Origin: Microvirga mediterraneensis
GTDB taxonomy: Bacteria; Pseudomonadota; Alphaproteobacteria; Rhizobiales; Beijerinckiaceae
Length of the DNA stretch: 64,000 bases
Direction of reading: 5' to 3'
Assembly (NCBI RefSeq): GCF_013520865.1
Contig: NZ_JACDXJ010000001.1
Span: 992,001 to 1,056,000, forward strand
Part shown: positions 20,541 through 30,010 of the stretch, in pieces
Layout of the letters: every line of letters starts with the position of its first letter
Position numbering within the stretch: position 1 is the first letter of the stretch
Position numbers and translations under genes: made by a program
Notes under the pieces: generated by a model
The model's input: the letters and a program-made list of their open reading frames with translations, nothing else
The model's database searches: none
Told to the model about the DNA's origin: nothing

Positions 20541-21548
20541 ATGAAGAAACGTACGTTCCTGAAAGCTACCCTCTTTGCCGCCACCGCTCTCATGCCCTTC
20601 GTGTCGCTGCCGGCGCAGGCCGCCGACAAGGTCGTGCTGATGCTCAACTGGTATGTCTATGGCGAGCATGCGCCGTTCTACTACGGCAAGGAGAAGGGGC
20701 TTTACGCCGCCGAGGGAATCGATCTCGAAATCCAGGAGGGGCGCGGCTCGGCAGTCACCGTGCAGGCGGTGGCCGCGAAGACCGTCGACTTCGCCTATGC
20801 GGACGTTCCGACCATGATCCGCGCGGCGGTCAAGGGCGCGCCCGTCATGTCTCCCGGCGTGCTGCTGCAGAAGAACCCCATGTCCGTGATGGGCTTCTCC
20901 GAGAAGAACATCCGTAAGGCCGAGGACCTGCGCGGCAAGACGGTGGCGACGACACCGGGCGATTCCATGTCGCAGATCTGGCCGCTCTTCCTGAAGAAGG
21001 CTGGCCTCAAGGAGAGCGAGATGCGCATCGTGTCCGGTGATGCGCAGACGAAGCTCAATGCGGTGATCAACGGCCAGGCCGACGTTCTCCTCGGCTATGT
21101 CATGGACCAGAGCATGAAGATCAAGGACGCGACGGGCAAGAACGTCACGCCGGTCATGTTCGCGGATTACGGCGTCAACCTCGTGTCCTCCGGCATCATC
21201 GCGCACAAGGATACCCTGAAGGACAAGGCCGACCTCGTGCGCCGCTTCATGAGCGCCACCACCAAGGCGATCGAGGGCGCGGAGAAAGCCCCGACCGAGG
21301 CCACGCAGGCCGTGCTGAAGGCCCTGCCGAAGGCCGGAAAGCCCGATACGCTGCAGGAGGGCTTCGAGCTGACGATCCCGCTCTACCGCACGGAAGAGAC
21401 GAAGAATCAGCGCCCGTTCAACGTCACCGACGCCAACATGGCCGAGACGGTGAATCTCCTCATCGAATACGGCGGACTCGATCCGGCCGCGAAGGAGAAT
21501 CCCAAGGCGTTCTACACCCGCGACTTCCTGCCGAAGGCCACGCAGTGA
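20541..21548 (+). CDS. NMT1/THI5-like ABC substrate-binding protein
   Basis: 335 residues with a signal peptide (cleavage near LPAQA-AD, residue 28) and the NMT1 core: VLMLNWYVYGEHAPFYYGKE, GLYAAEGIDLEIQEGRGSA, FAYADVPTM. Relatives bind pyrimidine precursors of thiamine, riboflavin, sulfonates or aromatic compounds; the WY near the N-terminus is typical of the THI5 group. The genes downstream are sugar-type catabolic enzymes, so the ligand may be a polyol or sugar derivative rather than a vitamin precursor. Ligand unassigned. Confidence 0.92.
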   Translation: MKKRTFLKATLFAATALMPFVSLPAQAADKVVLMLNWYVYGEHAPFYYGKEKGLYAAEGIDLEIQEGRGSAVTVQAVAAKTVDFAYADVPTMIRAAVKGAPVMSPGVLLQKNPMSVMGFSEKNIRKAEDLRGKTVATTPGDSMSQIWPLFLKKAGLKESEMRIVSGDAQTKLNAVINGQADVLLGYVMDQSMKIKDATGKNVTPVMFADYGVNLVSSGIIAHKDTLKDKADLVRRFMSATTKAIEGAEKAPTEATQAVLKALPKAGKPDTLQEGFELTIPLYRTEETKNQRPFNVTDANMAETVNLLIEYGGLDPAAKENPKAFYTRDFLPKATQ

Positions 21549-22378
21549 GCAGGACCGCGCGCGCCATGGCACATCTTCGTGTCATACCAAAAAGCGAGGC
21601 GTCCGCGCCTCGCAACATGATCGAGATCCGCAACCTTGCGAAAACCTATCGCACCCGGGGCGGCGACGTTCCATCCCTGCGGCCGATCAACCTCGACATC
21701 ACCGACGGCGAGTTCGTCGCCGTGGTCGGGCCGTCGGGCTGCGGCAAGTCCACGCTTCTGAAGCTCGTGGCGGGCCTCATCCCGTCGAGCGAGGGCGAGG
21801 TCCAGATCGGCGGTGTCGCCGTCCGCGAGCCGCCGGACGACGTGGGCATCGTGTTCCAGAGCCCGGTGCTGCTGCCCTGGCGCTCGGTGCTGCGCAACGT
21901 GATGATGCCCGTGGAGGTGCGAAAGCTCGACCGGGAAACCCATCTCGCCCGCGCCCGCAAGCTCCTGTCGATGGCCGGGCTCGAGGACTTTCAGAACAAA
22001 TATCCCTGGCAGCTTTCCGGCGGCATGCAGCAGCGCACCGCCATCTGCCGGGCGCTGGTGCATGATCCGAAGATCGTGCTCATGGACGAGCCTTTCGGCG
22101 CGCTCGACGCCATGACGCGCGAGCGCATGAATCTCGAATTGCAGCGCATCCACCACGAGACCGGGAAGACGATCCTCCTGATCACCCACTCGATTCCCGA
22201 GGCGGTGTTTCTGGCGGATCGCGTGGTCGTCATGTCCGAGCGGCCGGGTGCGATTGCGGCGATCTACGACGTGACGCTGCCGCGGCCGCGCAACCTGGAG
22301 ATCATGGGGCACCCGACCTTCGTCGATCTCACGCAAAGGATCCGCGCTCATTTCTACGCCCGCGGTCACTTGGACTGA
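21545..22378 (+). CDS. ABC transporter ATPase, nitrate/taurine type
   Basis: 277 residues with Walker A GPSGCGKST, Q-loop, signature LSGGMQQRTAI and Walker B IVLMDEPFGALD. Start GTG at 21545 overlaps the binding-protein stop by 4 bases (GTGA); the domain itself begins near MIEIRNLAKTY (residue 25), so a later start is also possible. Energises the importer of this operon. Confidence 0.95.
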   Translation: MSRTARAMAHLRVIPKSEASAPRNMIEIRNLAKTYRTRGGDVPSLRPINLDITDGEFVAVVGPSGCGKSTLLKLVAGLIPSSEGEVQIGGVAVREPPDDVGIVFQSPVLLPWRSVLRNVMMPVEVRKLDRETHLARARKLLSMAGLEDFQNKYPWQLSGGMQQRTAICRALVHDPKIVLMDEPFGALDAMTRERMNLELQRIHHETGKTILLITHSIPEAVFLADRVVVMSERPGAIAAIYDVTLPRPRNLEIMGHPTFVDLTQRIRAHFYARGHLD

Positions 22379-22383
22379 AGACC

Positions 22384-23772
22384 ATGTCAGGCATCAGGCT
22401 TCGCATTCGTGACATCGAGATCTTCGAGCGCCCCATGCGGTTCGCACGGCCGTTCCGGTTCGGTCTCGTGACCGTCGACGAGGCGCCCCAGGCTTTCGTG
22501 CGGGTCGTGGTCGAGGTGGAAGGCACCGGAACCGCGACCGGCGTCACGGCCGAGATGATGATGCCGAAATGGTTCGACAAAAACCCGGCGAAGTCCCCGC
22601 AGGACACGATCGCAGACCTGAAGGCGAGCCTCGGTGAGGCTGCCCGCAACTATGCACAGGCTGAGGACTGGGACACGGCCTTCGGCCACCATGCAGGCGG
22701 TTTCGCGGCCCAGAAGATGTGGGCGGCCGACCACGGGCTTCCGGGACTCGTCGCCTCCTTCGGACCCGCGCTCGTCGACAAGGCGGTCGCCGATGCGCTC
22801 CTCAAGGCCCTGGGCCTCGACTTCGCCGAGGGTCTGCGTCGCAATGTCTTCGGCATCGACGCTCGTCTTACGACGGACCTCGCGGAGGAGCGTATCCGGT
22901 CCTTCCTGGCGGACGTCCGGCCGGTTGGCGATGTTCTTTTACGGCATACGGTCGGGCTGCTCGATTCCCTCGACGGCGCGGGCGGTCTCGAAGACGAGAT
23001 CCGGCTGGCGACGCTAAGGCTCTTCAAGATCAAGATCGGCGGCGACGTTGATGCGGATATCGCGCGCTTGGCGGCCATCCATAACCTCCTGTCGCGGCAC
23101 GTTCCCGACTACCGCGCCACCCTCGACGCCAATGAGCAGTACGATCCGCAGCGCCTGCGGGTTCTGCTTCAGGAAATGAACAGCGGCGCCTTGCGCGCCT
23201 TCCGCGATCATCTTCTCTACATCGAGCAGCCCTTCGACCGGGCAGGGACCTTCGCCGCCCCTTTGGGCGACCTCGCGGACGAGATCCCGTTCATCATCGA
23301 CGAGGCGGACGGCGATTACGATGCTTTCCCGCGCGCGGTGGAACTCGGCTATCGCGGCGTGTCCTCGAAGGCCTGCAAAGGGTTCTACAAATCCGTTCTG
23401 AACGCCGTCCGCGTATCGGTTTTGAATGAGACGCAGCCGGCGAAGTTCTTCGTCTCCGCCGAGGATCTCACCTGTCAGGCGGGGCTGGGGATCCAACAGG
23501 ATACGGCGCTCGTCGCGGCGCTCGGCCTGTCTCATGCCGAGCGCAACGGACATCACTACGTCGAGGGTTTCGGCCCGGCATCGGACGCGGAAGCGGCGCG
23601 CTTCTTAGCCGCGCATCCCGATCTCTACCGGAAGCAGGGCAAGCGGATCGGCCTTGCCTTCGAGCGAGGATCGCTCCCGACCGTTTCTCTTCTGTCCGCT
23701 CCGGGCTTCGCCAGCGGCGCCGAGCCCAACTGGGACAGTCTCGTTCCGCTCGCACAACACCATCTTTCATAG
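22384..23772 (+). CDS. Enolase-superfamily (mandelate racemase / muconate lactonising) enzyme
   Basis: 462 residues, longer than the usual 370-400. The barrel shows the metal and catalytic signatures in order: FKIKIGG (KxK), [25 protein letters not shown] and a late SSKACKG. The superfamily abstracts a proton alpha to a carboxylate (acid-sugar dehydration, racemisation, cycloisomerisation). The substrate cannot be named. It starts 5 bases after the ATPase gene and is followed 10 bases on by a Gfo/Idh/MocA enzyme, so import and catabolism are one transcription unit. Confidence 0.85.
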   Translation: MSGIRLRIRDIEIFERPMRFARPFRFGLVTVDEAPQAFVRVVVEVEGTGTATGVTAEMMMPKWFDKNPAKSPQDTIADLKASLGEAARNYAQAEDWDTAFGHHAGGFAAQKMWAADHGLPGLVASFGPALVDKAVADALLKALGLDFAEGLRRNVFGIDARLTTDLAEERIRSFLADVRPVGDVLLRHTVGLLDSLDGAGGLEDEIRLATLRLFKIKIGGDVDADIARLAAIHNLLSRHVPDYRATLDANEQYDPQRLRVLLQEMNSGALRAFRDHLLYIEQPFDRAGTFAAPLGDLADEIPFIIDEADGDYDAFPRAVELGYRGVSSKACKGFYKSVLNAVRVSVLNETQPAKFFVSAEDLTCQAGLGIQQDTALVAALGLSHAERNGHHYVEGFGPASDAEAARFLAAHPDLYRKQGKRIGLAFERGSLPTVSLLSAPGFASGAEPNWDSLVPLAQHHLS

Positions 23773-23782
23773 GGGATATATT

Positions 23783-24970
23783 ATGGCACAGCGCAGATTG
23801 GGCATCGTGATGCACGGCATCACCGGCCGCATGGGCATGAACCAGCACCTCATCCGTTCCGTCGCGGCGATCCGCGCCCAGGGCGGTGTCACGCTCTCGG
23901 ACGGGTCGAAGGTGCAGCTCGATCCCATCCTGGTCGGCCGCAACGCGGACAAGATCCAGGAGCTCGCCAAGACCTACGGCATCGACCGCTGGACGACCGA
24001 CCTGGATGCCGCCATCGCCGATCCGAAGGACGAGATCTTCTTCGACGCGGCCACGACCCAGATGCGCCCGACCCTGCTGGAGCAGGCGATCAATGCCGGC
24101 AAGCACATCTATTGCGAGAAGCCGATCTCCACGAACCTGCCGGAGGCCTTGAAGATCGTCCGCCTCGCCCGTGAGAAGGGCGTGAAGAACGGCACCGTGC
24201 AGGACAAGCTGTTCCTGCCGGGCCTGCAGAAGCTGAAGATGCTGCGCGATTCCGGCTTCTTCGGCCGCATGCTCTCCGTGCGCGGCGAGTTCGGCTATTG
24301 GGTGTTCGAGGGCGATTGGGGCCAGCCGGCGCAGCGTCCGTCCTGGAACTATCGTGCCGAGGACGGCGGCGGCATGATCCTCGACATGGTCTGCCACTGG
24401 CGCTACGTGCTCGACAATCTCTTCGGCGAGGTCCGTTCGGTCTCCTGCATCGGCTCGACGCATATTCCCGAGCGCGTGGACGAGAAGGGCAAGACCTATC
24501 AGGCGACAGCCGACGATTCGGCCTATGCCACCTTCATGCTCGATGGCGGCGTGATCGCCCACATCAATATGTCCTGGTGCACCCGCGTCTATCGCGACGA
24601 TCTCGTCACCTTCCACGTGGACGGCACGCACGGCTCGGCCGTCGCCGGCCTCACCGATTGCGTGATCCAGCCGCGTCAGGCCACGCCCCGCCCGGTCTGG
24701 AACCCGGACCAGAAGCAGACCATCGATTTCTACGACACCTGGCAGCCGGTTCCTGACAACACGGTCTACGACAACGGCTTCAAGACCCAATGGGAGATGT
24801 TCGTCCGCCACGTGGTCGAGGATGCACCCTACAAGTACACGCTGGTGGAAGGCGCCAAGGGCGTGCAGCTCGTGGAATGCGCGCTGGAAAGCTGGCGCGA
24901 GCGCCGCTGGGTCGACGTGCCGCCGCTGAACGTGGGCGCCGCGAAGGAGAAGCAGCATGAACCGGCCTGA
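23783..24970 (+). CDS. Gfo/Idh/MocA oxidoreductase
   Basis: 395-residue NAD(P)-dependent sugar/polyol dehydrogenase type. Rossmann start [15 protein letters not shown] is unusual in having an insertion before the dinucleotide turn; the family Lys-Pro motif is in YCEKPISTN (about residue 117), and DMVCHWRY supplies the catalytic-region His. ATG at 23783 follows the enolase gene by 10 bases; the frame is open further upstream but inside that gene. Its stop overlaps the DUF993 start by 14 bases. Confidence 0.9.
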   Translation: MAQRRLGIVMHGITGRMGMNQHLIRSVAAIRAQGGVTLSDGSKVQLDPILVGRNADKIQELAKTYGIDRWTTDLDAAIADPKDEIFFDAATTQMRPTLLEQAINAGKHIYCEKPISTNLPEALKIVRLAREKGVKNGTVQDKLFLPGLQKLKMLRDSGFFGRMLSVRGEFGYWVFEGDWGQPAQRPSWNYRAEDGGGMILDMVCHWRYVLDNLFGEVRSVSCIGSTHIPERVDEKGKTYQATADDSAYATFMLDGGVIAHINMSWCTRVYRDDLVTFHVDGTHGSAVAGLTDCVIQPRQATPRPVWNPDQKQTIDFYDTWQPVPDNTVYDNGFKTQWEMFVRHVVEDAPYKYTLVEGAKGVQLVECALESWRERRWVDVPPLNVGAAKEKQHEPA

Positions 24971-26147
24971 GTCCATCAGCGCCCTGTCGATCCGCCTGCC
25001 GCAGACGGATCGCAGTCTGGAGACCTACAAGCTCTCCGCGCCGAAATCCTTCCCCGAGAAGGCAAACGGGCCGATGAACCGCATCGCGTTCTCGGCCGCC
25101 CATGTGGTGGCCGATCCGCTCGCCGATGCGGATCCGTGGCTGCAGGCCGCCATCGACTGGGACAAGACCATCGCCTATCGCGAGCGCCTGTGGGATCTCG
25201 GCCTCGGCGTGGCGGAAGCGATGGACACCGCGCAGCGCGGCATGGGCCTCGACTGGCCCACCTCCCTCGAACTGATCCGCCGCTCGGTTGGCGCCGCCAA
25301 GGCGCGCGGCGATGCCCTGGTGTTCTCCGGCGCCGGCACGGACCATCTCGCACCCGAGGCGGCGCGCAGCATCGACGACGTGATCCGTGCCTACGAGGAG
25401 CAGTTCGCCGCCATCGAGGCGGTCGGCGGACGCATCATCCTCATGGCCTCGCGGGCTCTCGCGCGCGTCGCCCAATCGCCGGACGATTACGTCAAGGTCT
25501 ACAACCGGATCCTCGGCCAGGCGAAGGAGCCCGTGATCATTCACTGGCTCGGCGACATGTTCGATCCGGCCCTTGCGGGCTATTGGGGCACGGCCGATCT
25601 CGATGCCGCCATGGACACGGCCGTGTCGATCATCAACGACAACGCGTCCAAGGTCGACGGCGTCAAGATCTCCCTCCTCGACAAGGACAAGGAGATCGCC
25701 ATGCGCCGTCGCCTCGACGGGCGCGTGCGGATGTATACGGGCGACGACTTCAACTATGCGGAGCTGATCGCCGGCGATGATCAGGGCTATTCGCATGCGC
25801 TGCTCGGCATCTTCGATGCCATCGCGCCCGCGGCTTCGTCCGCGCTCGTGAGTCTCGCGGCCGGTGATCTCGATGCGTTCCACGAGACCCTCGCGCCGAC
25901 AGTCCCGCTGTCGCGGCACATCTTCCGGGCGCCGACGCGGTTCTACAAGACCGGCGTGGTGTTCATGGCCTACCTCAACGGCCATCAGGACCATTTCACC
26001 ATGGTCGGCGGACAGGAGAGCGCGCGCTCGACCCTGCATCTCGCCGAACTCTTCCGTCTGGCGGACAAGGCCGGCCTGCTGCGGGATCCGGATCTCGCGG
26101 TGGAGCGCATGCGCTTCGTCCTCGCCACGCACGGCGTGGAGGCGTGA
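24957..26147 (+). CDS. DUF993 family protein (DapA-like TIM barrel of unknown function)
   Basis: 396 residues that I recognise as the DUF993 group, a remote relative of dihydrodipicolinate synthase. The barrel-like stretches [36 protein letters not shown] (a Lys at the position of the Schiff-base residue) and [10 protein letters not shown] support an aldolase-like mechanism. No biochemical role is known to me. Tightly linked to a Gfo/Idh/MocA enzyme (14-base overlap) and a sugar-isomerase-like TIM barrel (3-base gap). Confidence 0.85.
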   Translation: MNRPESISALSIRLPQTDRSLETYKLSAPKSFPEKANGPMNRIAFSAAHVVADPLADADPWLQAAIDWDKTIAYRERLWDLGLGVAEAMDTAQRGMGLDWPTSLELIRRSVGAAKARGDALVFSGAGTDHLAPEAARSIDDVIRAYEEQFAAIEAVGGRIILMASRALARVAQSPDDYVKVYNRILGQAKEPVIIHWLGDMFDPALAGYWGTADLDAAMDTAVSIINDNASKVDGVKISLLDKDKEIAMRRRLDGRVRMYTGDDFNYAELIAGDDQGYSHALLGIFDAIAPAASSALVSLAAGDLDAFHETLAPTVPLSRHIFRAPTRFYKTGVVFMAYLNGHQDHFTMVGGQESARSTLHLAELFRLADKAGLLRDPDLAVERMRFVLATHGVEA

Positions 26148-26150
26148 CGC

Positions 26151-27017
26151 ATGCGTGACTTTTCCGGCGATCACCGCGCCCTGTCGATCAACACGGCGAC
26201 CGTGAGAAAGCAGGGCGATCTCGTGGCCATCACGGAGGCCTGCGCCCGGGCCGACATCAAGGCGATCTCGCCCTGGCGCGATCAGGTGGCGCATGTGGGT
26301 CTCAATCGGGCCGTGGCGGCCGTGAAGGATGCGGGGCTCGAACTCTCCGGCTATTGCCGCGGCGGCATGTTTCCGGCCGATGCGGCACGGATGCAGGAAG
26401 CCACCGACGATAATCGCCGCGCCGTGGACGAGGCGGTCGCCCTCGGCGCTCCCTGTCTCGTGCTCGTGGTCGGCGGCCTGCCGCAATATTCGCGGCCGGG
26501 CTGTCACGCCTCGAAGGACATCGATGCCGCCCGCGCTATGGTGGAGGACGGGATCGCGACCCTGCTCGAGTATTCCCGCCAGGCCGGCCTGCCGCTCGCC
26601 ATCGAGCCGCTGCATCCCATGTATGCGGCGGACCGCGCCTGCGTGAACACCATGCGCCAGGCGCTCGACATCTGCGACCGGGTCGATCCGGAGCGGACCG
26701 GCATGCTCGGCCTTGCGGTCGACGTCTATCACGTGTGGTGGGATCCGGAGCTGAAGGAGCAGATCCGGCGCACGGGACAGGACCGGCTGCTCGCCTATCA
26801 CGTCTGCGACTGGCTGGTGCCCACCACGGACCTGCTGCTCGATCGCGGCATGATGGGCGACGGCGTCATCGACCTGCGCGGCATCCGTGAGGCCGTCGAG
26901 GCGGTCGGCTTCGCGGGCTACTCGGAAGTCGAGATCTTCTCGGAAAACAATTGGTGGAAACGTCCGATGGAGGAGGTGCTCGCCACCTGCATCGAGCGTC
27001 ACCGCACGGTCGTCTGA
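26151..27017 (+). CDS. Sugar phosphate isomerase/epimerase-like TIM barrel
   Basis: 288 residues of the xylose isomerase-like / AP endonuclease 2 family, with metal-site candidates in PLAIEPLHPMY (Glu), LAVDVYHVWWD (Asp/His), YHVCDW and GYSEVEIFSE (Glu). Members isomerise, epimerise or dehydrate keto-sugars and inosose-type substrates. Last gene of the operon; followed by repeat hairpins at 27031-27143. Confidence 0.88.
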   Translation: MRDFSGDHRALSINTATVRKQGDLVAITEACARADIKAISPWRDQVAHVGLNRAVAAVKDAGLELSGYCRGGMFPADAARMQEATDDNRRAVDEAVALGAPCLVLVVGGLPQYSRPGCHASKDIDAARAMVEDGIATLLEYSRQAGLPLAIEPLHPMYAADRACVNTMRQALDICDRVDPERTGMLGLAVDVYHVWWDPELKEQIRRTGQDRLLAYHVCDWLVPTTDLLLDRGMMGDGVIDLRGIREAVEAVGFAGYSEVEIFSENNWWKRPMEEVLATCIERHRTVV

Positions 27018-27030
27018 ACCGACGCTATTA

Positions 27031-27143
27031 GAGCATCGTACGGAAAAGTGGATCCGGTTTTCCGTACGAACGATGCTCTCATCTGAGAGGAAGCATCGGA
27101 TTCGATCCCAAAAGTGCAAGTCCACTTTTGGGTCCGATGCTTT
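27031..27143. repeat. Intergenic repeat of the GAGCATCG family (two hairpins)
   Basis: GAGCATCGTACGGAAAA pairs with its complement (27031-27078) around GTGGATCCGG, and AAGCATCGGA ... TCCGATGCTT (27091-27142) encloses CAAAAGTG/CACTTTTG. Strong hairpins after the last operon gene may also act as a terminator for it. Confidence 0.75.
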
Positions 27144-27173
27144 AGGATCTTTGACATCGTGTCTTTGAACATT

Positions 27174-27197
27174 GGCTCCCGCCTACGGGCGGGAGCC
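27174..27197 (-). terminator. Stem-loop after the Ldh-family gene
   Basis: A perfect 10-base stem (GGCTCCCGCC/GGCGGGAGCC) with a 4-base loop, 9 bases past the stop of the minus-strand gene. The following T content is low, so termination strength is uncertain. Confidence 0.55.
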
Positions 27198-27205
27198 GCA
27201 CAATC

Positions 27206-28318
27206 TCACGCGGCGAGAACGGATCGCAGCAGATACGGCGCACCGGCTGCCTCCGCGATCTCCTGCACTTTCAGTTTCAATGTCTCGGGGATCGGGATGC
27301 CCGTTGCGAGACGCTCCTCTCGGGCCGCCCATTCCGGTTCGCCCGGTATCAAGACCGGCTCGTCCTCACGGATGGGCTTCGTGGCATGGAGCGTATCGAC
27401 GATCGCTTCCACGTCGGCCTGGAACTCATCGAACGGCCTGAAGGCCGCCGGGTTCAAGGCCATGAAGAAATGGCCGATATTGTCGGGATCGGACGGCTTC
27501 TGCGTCCGGTTCCTCACCGGCGAGAAGGATGCGCCGGACAGGGTGCCCGACAGGATCTGGGCGATCAGGCCGAGCCCGTAGCCCTTATGGCCTCCCATAT
27601 CGCTGCCGTCGCCCCCGATGGGAGTGAGGCCACCCTCGCGGCCCTCGAAAATCTGGCGAAAAGCCTGTCCTGAATCGGTGACCGGCTGCCCCTGGCCGTC
27701 GATCACCCACCCAGGGGGAAGCTCCTTGCCCTGGAGGGCATAGACCTTCACCTTGTTGGCCGCCACGACGCTGGTGGAAATGTCGACGCAGATGTCCGCA
27801 TGGGATCCCGCCGGCACCGCGACCGCGATCGGGTTCGTGCCGAGCACGCGTTCGACCCCGTTCGTCGGCACGACGGAGATGACGCGGGTCGTGGAAGAGA
27901 CGACGCCGATCAGCCCGCGTTGTGCCGCCATCGTGGCGTAGTAACCGGCGGCGCCGAAATGGTGGGAATTGAACACCGTCACGATGCCGACATCGTGCGC
28001 CAGCGCCTTCTCGATGGCGAGATCCATGCCCATCAGGGCGGCGGGATGGCCGAGGCCCGCTCCGCCGTCGATCAGGGCCGTGCTGGCACTCTGCCGGACG
28101 ATCCTGGGCTCGGCCCGAAGCCGCAGCTGACCGGCTGTCTGCATCTGGGCATATTGGGTCAGCATCGAGATGCCGTGCGAGTCGATGCCGCGCAGATCGG
28201 TCTCGACCATCACTTCGGCGGTCAGGCGCAGCTTGTCCTCGCCCATGCCCCAAGCGCGCAGGATCGCCTCGATCTGGGCGCGAATCACATCCGCCGAGAA
28301 ATTCTCGCTCGCGACCAT
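27206..28318 (-). CDS. Ldh-family (malate/L-lactate type) NAD(P)-dependent oxidoreductase
   Basis: 370 residues of the Ldh_2 family (YlbC/YbiC/DpkA group), which reduces or oxidises 2-keto and 2-hydroxy acids or cyclic imines. Seen: ETDLRGIDSHGISML with the catalytic-region Arg/His, NSHHFGAAGYYA, GTNPIAVAVP and GHKGYGLGL. Probably cytosolic. Second gene after the Gfo/Idh/MocA gene at 28397, with two hairpins between them. Confidence 0.9.
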   Translation of the reverse strand: MVASENFSADVIRAQIEAILRAWGMGEDKLRLTAEVMVETDLRGIDSHGISMLTQYAQMQTAGQLRLRAEPRIVRQSASTALIDGGAGLGHPAALMGMDLAIEKALAHDVGIVTVFNSHHFGAAGYYATMAAQRGLIGVVSSTTRVISVVPTNGVERVLGTNPIAVAVPAGSHADICVDISTSVVAANKVKVYALQGKELPPGWVIDGQGQPVTDSGQAFRQIFEGREGGLTPIGGDGSDMGGHKGYGLGLIAQILSGTLSGASFSPVRNRTQKPSDPDNIGHFFMALNPAAFRPFDEFQADVEAIVDTLHATKPIREDEPVLIPGEPEWAAREERLATGIPIPETLKLKVQEIAEAAGAPYLLRSVLAA

Positions 28319-28345
28319 CGCCTGTTCTCTCGCGTTTAAAGTCGT

Positions 28346-28389
28346 GGCTCCCCTAGGGAGCCGGTGCGGAGGTGGCCTGCGCCACCTCC
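28346..28389 (-). other. Two tandem stem-loops between minus-strand genes
   Basis: GGAGGTGGC/GCCACCTCC (28368-28389) and GGCTCCC/GGGAGCC (28346-28361) fill the 78-base gap between the Gfo/Idh/MocA gene and the Ldh-family gene. No T-run follows, so they more likely set relative expression or mRNA stability than end transcription. Confidence 0.5.
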
Positions 28390-28396
28390 TTGTTCA

Positions 28397-29647
28397 TCAG
28401 GCCGCGATGGCCTGCGCCGGGTCGAGCAGCTTCGAGACGCTGACCAGCTGGCCCGTCTTCGCGCTCTGGAGCGCCGCGATGCCGCACAGGACCGACATGG
28501 CGCCGGCGCGCGAACCGGCGCGCTGGTTCAGCGGGTCCGGCGTATCCGGCTTGAAGAGCATGTCCTGCAGCTTCGGGTCGCCGCCGAAATGCCCGCCCGG
28601 CTCATGCGGGACCTTGATGGTCTCGGCGCCGCCGAAGTTCCGCACCAGCAGGATCTCGTCGTGCTCCGGCGTCTCCCAGGGCTGACGTTCGAACTGGCGC
28701 ATCTGGATGCGGCCCTTCGTTCCGTCGAAGGCGATGAAGTGGCCTTCGATCGGCATGTAGGTGTTCACCGAATAGGTGACCTGCACGCCCTTCCGGTAGC
28801 GGATCATGGCCGACATGGTGTCGGGGATGTCGATCTCCTCGCGGAATACGCAGGCGTCGCGCACATAGCCGTCCTCGCGCGAGGGATCCTCGTAGAGAGC
28901 CTCGAGCCAGGGATCCTGGCTGATGTCCATATAGTAGTCGCAATAGCTGGCATGCGGGCAGGTCTTGCAGCGCTCGCCGCGGAAGGGGCCGGCCTTGCCG
29001 TATTTGCGCAGGCTGGCGAATGCGGACACGTCCTCCGGGTCATCGTCCAGGTACCAGTTCATCAGGTCGAAATGGTGCGTGCTCTTGTGCACGAACAGGC
29101 TGCCCGAATTCTCCTCGATGGCGTGCCAGCGGCGGAAGTAGTCGGCCCCGTGCTTGTTGTCGAGGAACCAGTGGAAATCGATGGAGGTGACGTCGCCGAT
29201 CACGCCCGAAGTCAGGAGTTCCTTGATCTTACGAACGGTCGGGGCGTAGCGGTAATTGAAGGTCACGTCGACGCGCTTGCCCGTGCGCTTCTCGGCTTCG
29301 AGGATGCGGCGTACCTTCTCGGCCGTCGTGGTCATCGGCTTTTCGGTGATGACGTTCACGCCGGCTTCGAGCGCCCGCACGATCATCTCGTCGTGGTTCG
29401 AATCGCGTGTGCAGATGATGACCGTGTCCGGCTTGATGGCCGCGATCATCTCCTGGGCGTCGGCATAGATCGGGGCATCGATTCCCAGGAAGCTTCTGGC
29501 GCGCTCGGCGCGAAGCCTGTTGATGTCGCACAGGGCGACGATCTCAACGAAGTCGCTGTAACCCTTGACGACGTTGATCCCCCACATGCTCGTGCCGCGA
29601 TGGCCTGTGCCGATGAGGGCAATGCGTTTCCTGTTCGCGCGGTCCAT
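28397..29647 (-). CDS. Gfo/Idh/MocA oxidoreductase with a Cys-rich insertion
   Basis: 416 residues. Rossmann turn IALIGTGHRGTSMWG, family motif NVITEKPMTTT, and catalytic-region HKSTHHFDLMNWY. About residue 235 carries RCKTCPHASYCDYY (C-x2-C-x5-C) with a further Cys in VRDACVF about 35 residues later, a possible metal or Fe-S site seen in some members of this superfamily. I use ATG 29647 (GGAGAA upstream) rather than TTG at 29710. It is divergent from the ABC operon at 30011. Confidence 0.9.
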   Translation of the reverse strand: MDRANRKRIALIGTGHRGTSMWGINVVKGYSDFVEIVALCDINRLRAERARSFLGIDAPIYADAQEMIAAIKPDTVIICTRDSNHDEMIVRALEAGVNVITEKPMTTTAEKVRRILEAEKRTGKRVDVTFNYRYAPTVRKIKELLTSGVIGDVTSIDFHWFLDNKHGADYFRRWHAIEENSGSLFVHKSTHHFDLMNWYLDDDPEDVSAFASLRKYGKAGPFRGERCKTCPHASYCDYYMDISQDPWLEALYEDPSREDGYVRDACVFREEIDIPDTMSAMIRYRKGVQVTYSVNTYMPIEGHFIAFDGTKGRIQMRQFERQPWETPEHDEILLVRNFGGAETIKVPHEPGGHFGGDPKLQDMLFKPDTPDPLNQRAGSRAGAMSVLCGIAALQSAKTGQLVSVSKLLDPAQAIAA

Positions 29648-29811
29648 ACTCTTGGGTTCTCCTGCTGCTTCGCTCGTGGGCGTTCGCTGAGCGATTGATT
29701 TGTCAGACAAATATGAGCTTCATTTATTGGCAAACCAGAGGGGAGGGATCTTCTCTGTCTGATCTTTCTTAGGGAAGCTTCCGTAAAGGAGCTTAGATCG
29801 GCAAATTACAT

Positions 29812-29834
29812 CATACAACTGGTTGACATACAAC
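29812..29834. promoter_or_regulatory. Repeated CATACAAC motifs in a divergent control region
   Basis: CATACAAC occurs at 29812-29819 and again at 29827-29834, with TTGACA (29823-29828) overlapping the second copy. The same octamer is found before the dehydratase gene (13804-13811), and its first seven bases form an arm of the GntR-region palindrome (14958-14964). The 363-base gap between the divergent genes at 29647 and 30011 shows no other clear element. Confidence 0.4.
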
Positions 29835-30010
29835 CATTCTAAATTTTAGCTTCATGTCGGATGGCGACAAACGAAAAGCGCACGCGTAGCGTACGAGGCG
29901 GAGGGATCGAAGCCTCGGCGCGCCGCAAGCCAAAGAAAAGAACTGTCGCCAAGTAAGAGGCAACAAGGCCGGGCGCCCGCCAAGCGGCGCCCAAGAGGGA
30001 GATACGCCAC

